Source: SHVZ01 sp041906305 (lineage in GTDB: Bacteria > Pseudomonadota > Alphaproteobacteria > SHVZ01). Taken from it: 64,000 nucleotides of DNA. The notes under the pieces were generated by a model. That model saw only the letters and a list, made by a program, of their open reading frames with translations. It searched no databases and had not been told where the DNA came from. The position numbers were made by a program, and so were the translations under genes. This document shows positions 63,563-64,000 of the stretch, in pieces. The DNA lies in the NCBI GenBank assembly GCA_041906305.1, contig JAYRJL010000001.1, positions 744,001 through 808,000 of the forward strand. Direction: 5' to 3'. The first letter of the stretch is position 1. Every line of letters starts with the position of its first letter.

Positions 63563-63634
63563 CTCACGGCGCTCGGGGTAGGTTCTCGACCCGAGGTTAA
63601 GCACAAGATTTCGACCGCCTTTCCGGGGGTGTGA

Positions 63635-64000
63635 ATGGCAGAGGCAGCGACGGCGACGAAGGGTCACGCCGAAGGCGAGACCCGACGCGATTTTATTTAT
63701 CTGGCCGCCGCGGGCATGGGCGCCGTCGGCGCCGCGACGGTGGCGTGGCCGTTCATCTCCTACATGAACCCGTCCGCCGACGTGCTGGCGCTGTCGACCA
63801 CCGAGGTCGACCTGAAGCCGGTCCAGGAAGGTATGGCGATCACGGTCACCTGGCGCGGCAAGCCGGTCTTCGTCCGCCGCCGCACCAAGGCTGAGATCGA
63901 CGCGGCTGCGGCGACCAAGCTCGACGAGCTCCCGGATCCGGAAGCCGACTCGGCGCGCGTGAAGAAGCCGGAATGGCTTATCCTGGTCGGCGTCTGCACC
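63635..64000 (+). CDS. petA: Ubiquinol-cytochrome c reductase iron-sulfur (Rieske) subunit, 3' end missing
   Basis: 122 codons are visible with no stop before the window end. It begins MAEAATATKGHAEGETRRDF; the RRDFIYL Tat motif is followed by a membrane anchor (AAAGMGAVGAATVAWPFIS) and MNPSADVLALS, as in alphaproteobacterial Rieske proteins. VDLKPVQEGMAITVTWRGKPVFVRRRT leads into the soluble domain. The window stops at VGVCT, just at the first cluster box (CTHLGC expected). It is the electron-transfer subunit of the bc1 complex; petB and petC should follow outside. Confidence 0.93.
   Translation, partial: MAEAATATKGHAEGETRRDFIYLAAAGMGAVGAATVAWPFISYMNPSADVLALSTTEVDLKPVQEGMAITVTWRGKPVFVRRRTKAEIDAAAATKLDELPDPEADSARVKKPEWLILVGVCT

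Overview
The window is a GC-rich, densely coded piece of an alphaproteobacterial chromosome. The gene content fits a Rhodospirillales-like lineage, inferred from several arrangements: a separate Fo cluster atpI-B-E-b'-b, 5-aminolevulinate synthase (C4 heme pathway), petA divergent from trmL-hemF, htpX divergent from a DUF1674/SDHAF4 gene, rsmB/rpe/heparinase neighbours, and a phoR-phoU-phoB cluster. I see no tRNA, rRNA, CRISPR array, insertion sequence or phage gene. No gene-free stretch exceeds 300 bases; the longest gaps are about 225 to 240 bases, before gltD and before rnk.

Layout. 0-4.1 kb: the end of a PF09859-type oxygenase gene, then a minus-strand phosphate-sensing cluster, phoR, a small PstS-like protein, phoU and phoB, with a Pho box before phoU and no pstCAB. 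4.1-14.3 kb: gltB/gltD (glutamate synthase), a large MscS-family channel, a small secreted protein and hemA, with an FNR/FixK-type site upstream of hemA. 14.4-33.6 kb: an accessory catabolic region. It holds two amidohydrolases, an FMN reductase-like protein, a PhyH-type dioxygenase, two ABC binding proteins, two Opp/Dpp ATPases, an MFS transporter, an AraC regulator, and a hydantoin pathway (D-hydantoinase, D-carbamoylase and, on the other strand, hydantoin racemase). It also holds a TPR-2OG oxygenase and a minus-strand set CDGSH protein, lipoprotein, racemase, pentaheme cytochrome. No ABC permease gene is present in the window.

33.7-43.4 kb: ispH-thrB-rnhA, rnk, an Smr-domain gene, lutABC (lactate oxidation), a RibD/DHFR-like reductase, a PilZ protein, a heparinase II/III-family protein and rpe. 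43.5-52.2 kb: amidase, rsmB, htpX, DUF1674, a cupredoxin, a hybrid histidine kinase with a single-domain response regulator, and a sulfatase. 52.3-54.7 kb: the Fo part of ATP synthase. 54.7-60 kb: an APH-like kinase, membrane cytochrome c, a WecA-like glycosyltransferase, a FlaA1/CapD-type sugar epimerase and a GST. 60-64 kb: a 59-residue DUF1289 gene, speD-speE (spermidine), a 60-residue protein with a structured leader, hemF-trmL, and the start of petA (Rieske protein), cut by the window end.

The two most coherent candidates for something new are the 14-33 kb region and a set of genes without Shine-Dalgarno sequences. In the 14-33 kb region, hydantoin and cyclic-amide hydrolysis genes are linked by start/stop overlaps to ABC ATPases that lack permeases; an MFS/AraC pair sits where permeases would be expected, and an adjacent cassette combines CDGSH, pentaheme cytochrome and racemase genes. 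In the second set, a TATA-like -10 box lies 6 to 8 bases before the start codon, which predicts leaderless transcripts. All functions are inferred from sequence reading alone.
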